Assembly: GCA_903849645.1 (NCBI GenBank) | Contig: CAINJJ010000050.1 | Coordinates: 1-64,000 of the forward strand | DNA: 64,000 nucleotides | Direction: 5' to 3' | Source of the DNA: an uncultured Acidobacteriaceae bacterium | Lineage (GTDB): Bacteria > Acidobacteriota > Terriglobia > Terriglobales > Acidobacteriaceae | Shown here: positions 62,543 to 64,000 of the stretch, piece by piece | How the letters are laid out: every line of letters starts with the position of its first letter | How positions within the stretch are numbered: position 1 is the first letter of the stretch | The notes under the pieces: model-generated | What the model saw: only the letters and a program-made list of their open reading frames with translations | Told to the model about the DNA's origin: nothing | Database searches by the model: none | Made by a program: the position numbers and the translations under genes

Positions 62543-64000
62543 GTGCAAAGGGTTGTACGATTTCTGTTTGTTCTACTTGGAGTCCTGTTTTTAGCCGCAA
62601 CGTCTCAAGCGAATCAGTCCGCCGAAACCCAGCAGAAATCGGGCTTCGTCCGTCTCGACCGGGTCACCGCTTCCCGGGCAATCCCCAACGGCATTGAGAT
62701 CCGCTCCGGATCAGCCATCCTCCAGATCACCGCCCTGCGCGACGACGTCGTTCGCGTCCGCATCGGCCCCGCAGGCCAGTTGCCCGAGGACGCCTCCTGG
62801 GCCATCCTCGCCTCCGCCCGCACCGCCGCCGTTCCAGTTTCCGCCGAGAACAACGCCTCCGCGGTCGGCTTCAAGACCGCCAAGCTCCACGTCAGCGTTC
62901 GCAAGGACCCCCTCGAGCTCACCGTCACTGACAACGAGGGCCGCGTCATCTCCGAGGACCTGCCTGGGCGCCCCACCGAGTTCCACGGCGCATCCTTCCG
63001 CGTCTTTCACAAGTCCCCCGCCGACGAGCACTACTTCGGCCTTGGCGACAAACCCGGCCCCCTCGACCGCCGCAACGAAGCCTTCGTCGACTGGAACACC
63101 GACGCCTTCGGCTGGCAGGAGTCCACCGACCCCATCTACAAGTCCATCCCCTGGTTCATCACGTTTCGCAAGGGCATGGCCGCGGGCATCTTTCTCGACA
63201 ACACCTGGCGCGCCAGCTTCGACTTCAACAAGGAGTACCGCGACGGCTACTCCTTCGGCTCCGAGGGCGGCCCGCTGGACTATTACATCGTCAATGGACC
63301 CGAACCCAGGGCGGTCGTCCAGACCTGGGCCTGGCTCACCGGCCCCACCCCCCTCCCCCCGCTCTGGTCCTTCGGCTACCAGCAGTCCCGCTACAGCTAC
63401 TACCCCGAGTCCGAGGTCCGCCGCATCGCCAGCCGCCTGCGCAGCGAGCGCATCCCCGCCGACGTCATCTGGCTCGATATCGACTACCAGCTCAAGAACC
63501 GGCCCTTCACCGTGGACCCGGACCGCTTTCCCCACTTCGACCAGTTGATTCAGGACCTCAAGGCCCAGCATTTGCACACCGTGGTCATCACCGACCTCCA
63601 CCTCGCCTACCAGCCCAACATCGGCTACAAGCCCTACGATGAAGGCGCAGCCGGCGACCACTTCGTCAAGAATCCCGACGGCTCCACCTACGTCGGCGTT
63701 GTCTGGCCCGGCAAGGCCGTCTTCCCTGACTTCACCCGCAAGTCCTCCCGCGACTGGTGGGGCTCGCTCTACTCCGACTTTGTCGCCAAGGGCGTCGCCG
63801 GGTTCTGGAACGACATGAACGAGCCGGCCATCTTCGACGTCGCCTCAAAGACCATGCCCGACGACATCCAGCACCGCATCGACGAGCCTGGTTTCGCCCC
63901 CCGCACCGCCAGCCACCTTGAGATTCATAACGTCTTCGGCATGGAAAACAGTCGCGGCACCTTCGAGGGCCTTCTCAAGATCAACCCCAACTCCCGGCCC
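62543..64000 (+). CDS. GH31 alpha-glucosidase (3' truncated at window end)
   Basis: This frame opens at GTG 62543 (GAGGTG upstream) and stays open to the last base, which is why the ORF track omits it. The first 486 codons show a signal peptide ([17 protein letters not shown]), a beta-sandwich N-terminal domain and the GH31 barrel start: [54 protein letters not shown] and VIWLDIDY. The nucleophile Asp lies in [12 protein letters not shown]. It would hydrolyse alpha-linked glucosides in the periplasm. The rest of the barrel and C-terminal domains are outside the window. Confidence 0.92.
   Translation, partial: MQRVVRFLFVLLGVLFLAATSQANQSAETQQKSGFVRLDRVTASRAIPNGIEIRSGSAILQITALRDDVVRVRIGPAGQLPEDASWAILASARTAAVPVSAENNASAVGFKTAKLHVSVRKDPLELTVTDNEGRVISEDLPGRPTEFHGASFRVFHKSPADEHYFGLGDKPGPLDRRNEAFVDWNTDAFGWQESTDPIYKSIPWFITFRKGMAAGIFLDNTWRASFDFNKEYRDGYSFGSEGGPLDYYIVNGPEPRAVVQTWAWLTGPTPLPPLWSFGYQQSRYSYYPESEVRRIASRLRSERIPADVIWLDIDYQLKNRPFTVDPDRFPHFDQLIQDLKAQHLHTVVITDLHLAYQPNIGYKPYDEGAAGDHFVKNPDGSTYVGVVWPGKAVFPDFTRKSSRDWWGSLYSDFVAKGVAGFWNDMNEPAIFDVASKTMPDDIQHRIDEPGFAPRTASHLEIHNVFGMENSRGTFEGLLKINPNSRP

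Overview
The window looks like chromosomal DNA of an acidobacterium, probably class Terriglobia (Acidobacteriaceae-like). This placement is inferred from gene content, with no database search. The pointers are high GC with GC-rich third positions, a long TonB-dependent receptor with an N-terminal carboxypeptidase-regulatory-like domain behind a DUF5666 protein, TolB-like/TPR tails on signalling proteins, many exported polysaccharide hydrolases, and short TTCA/TTTA-loop palindromes between genes. No phage, insertion sequence, CRISPR array, rRNA or tRNA gene was recognised.

Layout. 1-10 kb: a 5'-truncated, frameshifted Ser/Thr kinase with TolB-like/TPR tail; a type II toxin-antitoxin pair whose toxin has an in-frame stop; a GH29 alpha-L-fucosidase; an M48 protease; a membrane SpoIIE-type phosphatase; an intact Phd/VapC-type pair. 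10-17 kb: inositol-3-phosphate synthase, DedA, a HemQ-type chlorite-dismutase-fold protein, two uncharacterised proteins, an XRE-cupin regulator, and a CadC-like winged-helix/TolB/TPR protein across a palindrome-bearing intergenic region. 17-25 kb: a GH3 enzyme with PA14 insert, a POTRA protein, three-gene transhydrogenase (pntA1-pntA2-pntB), nth. 25-30 kb (minus): a heme operon, GlcG/HbpS-like protein - CcsA/HemX-like protein - hemA - hemC - hemD. 30-36.5 kb (plus): four overlapping genes, mutS - nagZ - anmK - family 5 solute-binding lipoprotein, a mismatch-repair gene fused to a muropeptide-recycling operon. 36.7-45 kb: DUF5666 protein and TonB receptor, GH2 beta-mannosidase, GT4 glycosyltransferase.

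45-49 kb holds the most interesting system: a bufferin-type RiPP operon on the minus strand. It comprises a small exported Cys-rich precursor with a duplicated CX5CX5C module, a DUF692/MNIO iron oxidase, a DUF2063 partner and a DoxX membrane protein. The last three genes overlap, and an ECF sigma/anti-sigma pair lies just upstream on the same strand.

49-64 kb: a zinc-ribbon protein; a C45-type Ntn hydrolase; a CCA-adding/poly(A)-polymerase-like protein with an acidic linker and a histone H1-like Lys/Ala/Pro tail; a small acidobacterial protein; a 52-bp tandem repeat and palindromes; lpxD plus a lipoprotein; a MASE1-PAS-PAS-GGDEF cyclase; an exported unknown; glutamate formimidoyltransferase; a PagL-like outer-membrane enzyme; a YebC-family regulator; and the start of a GH31 alpha-glucosidase that runs off the end.
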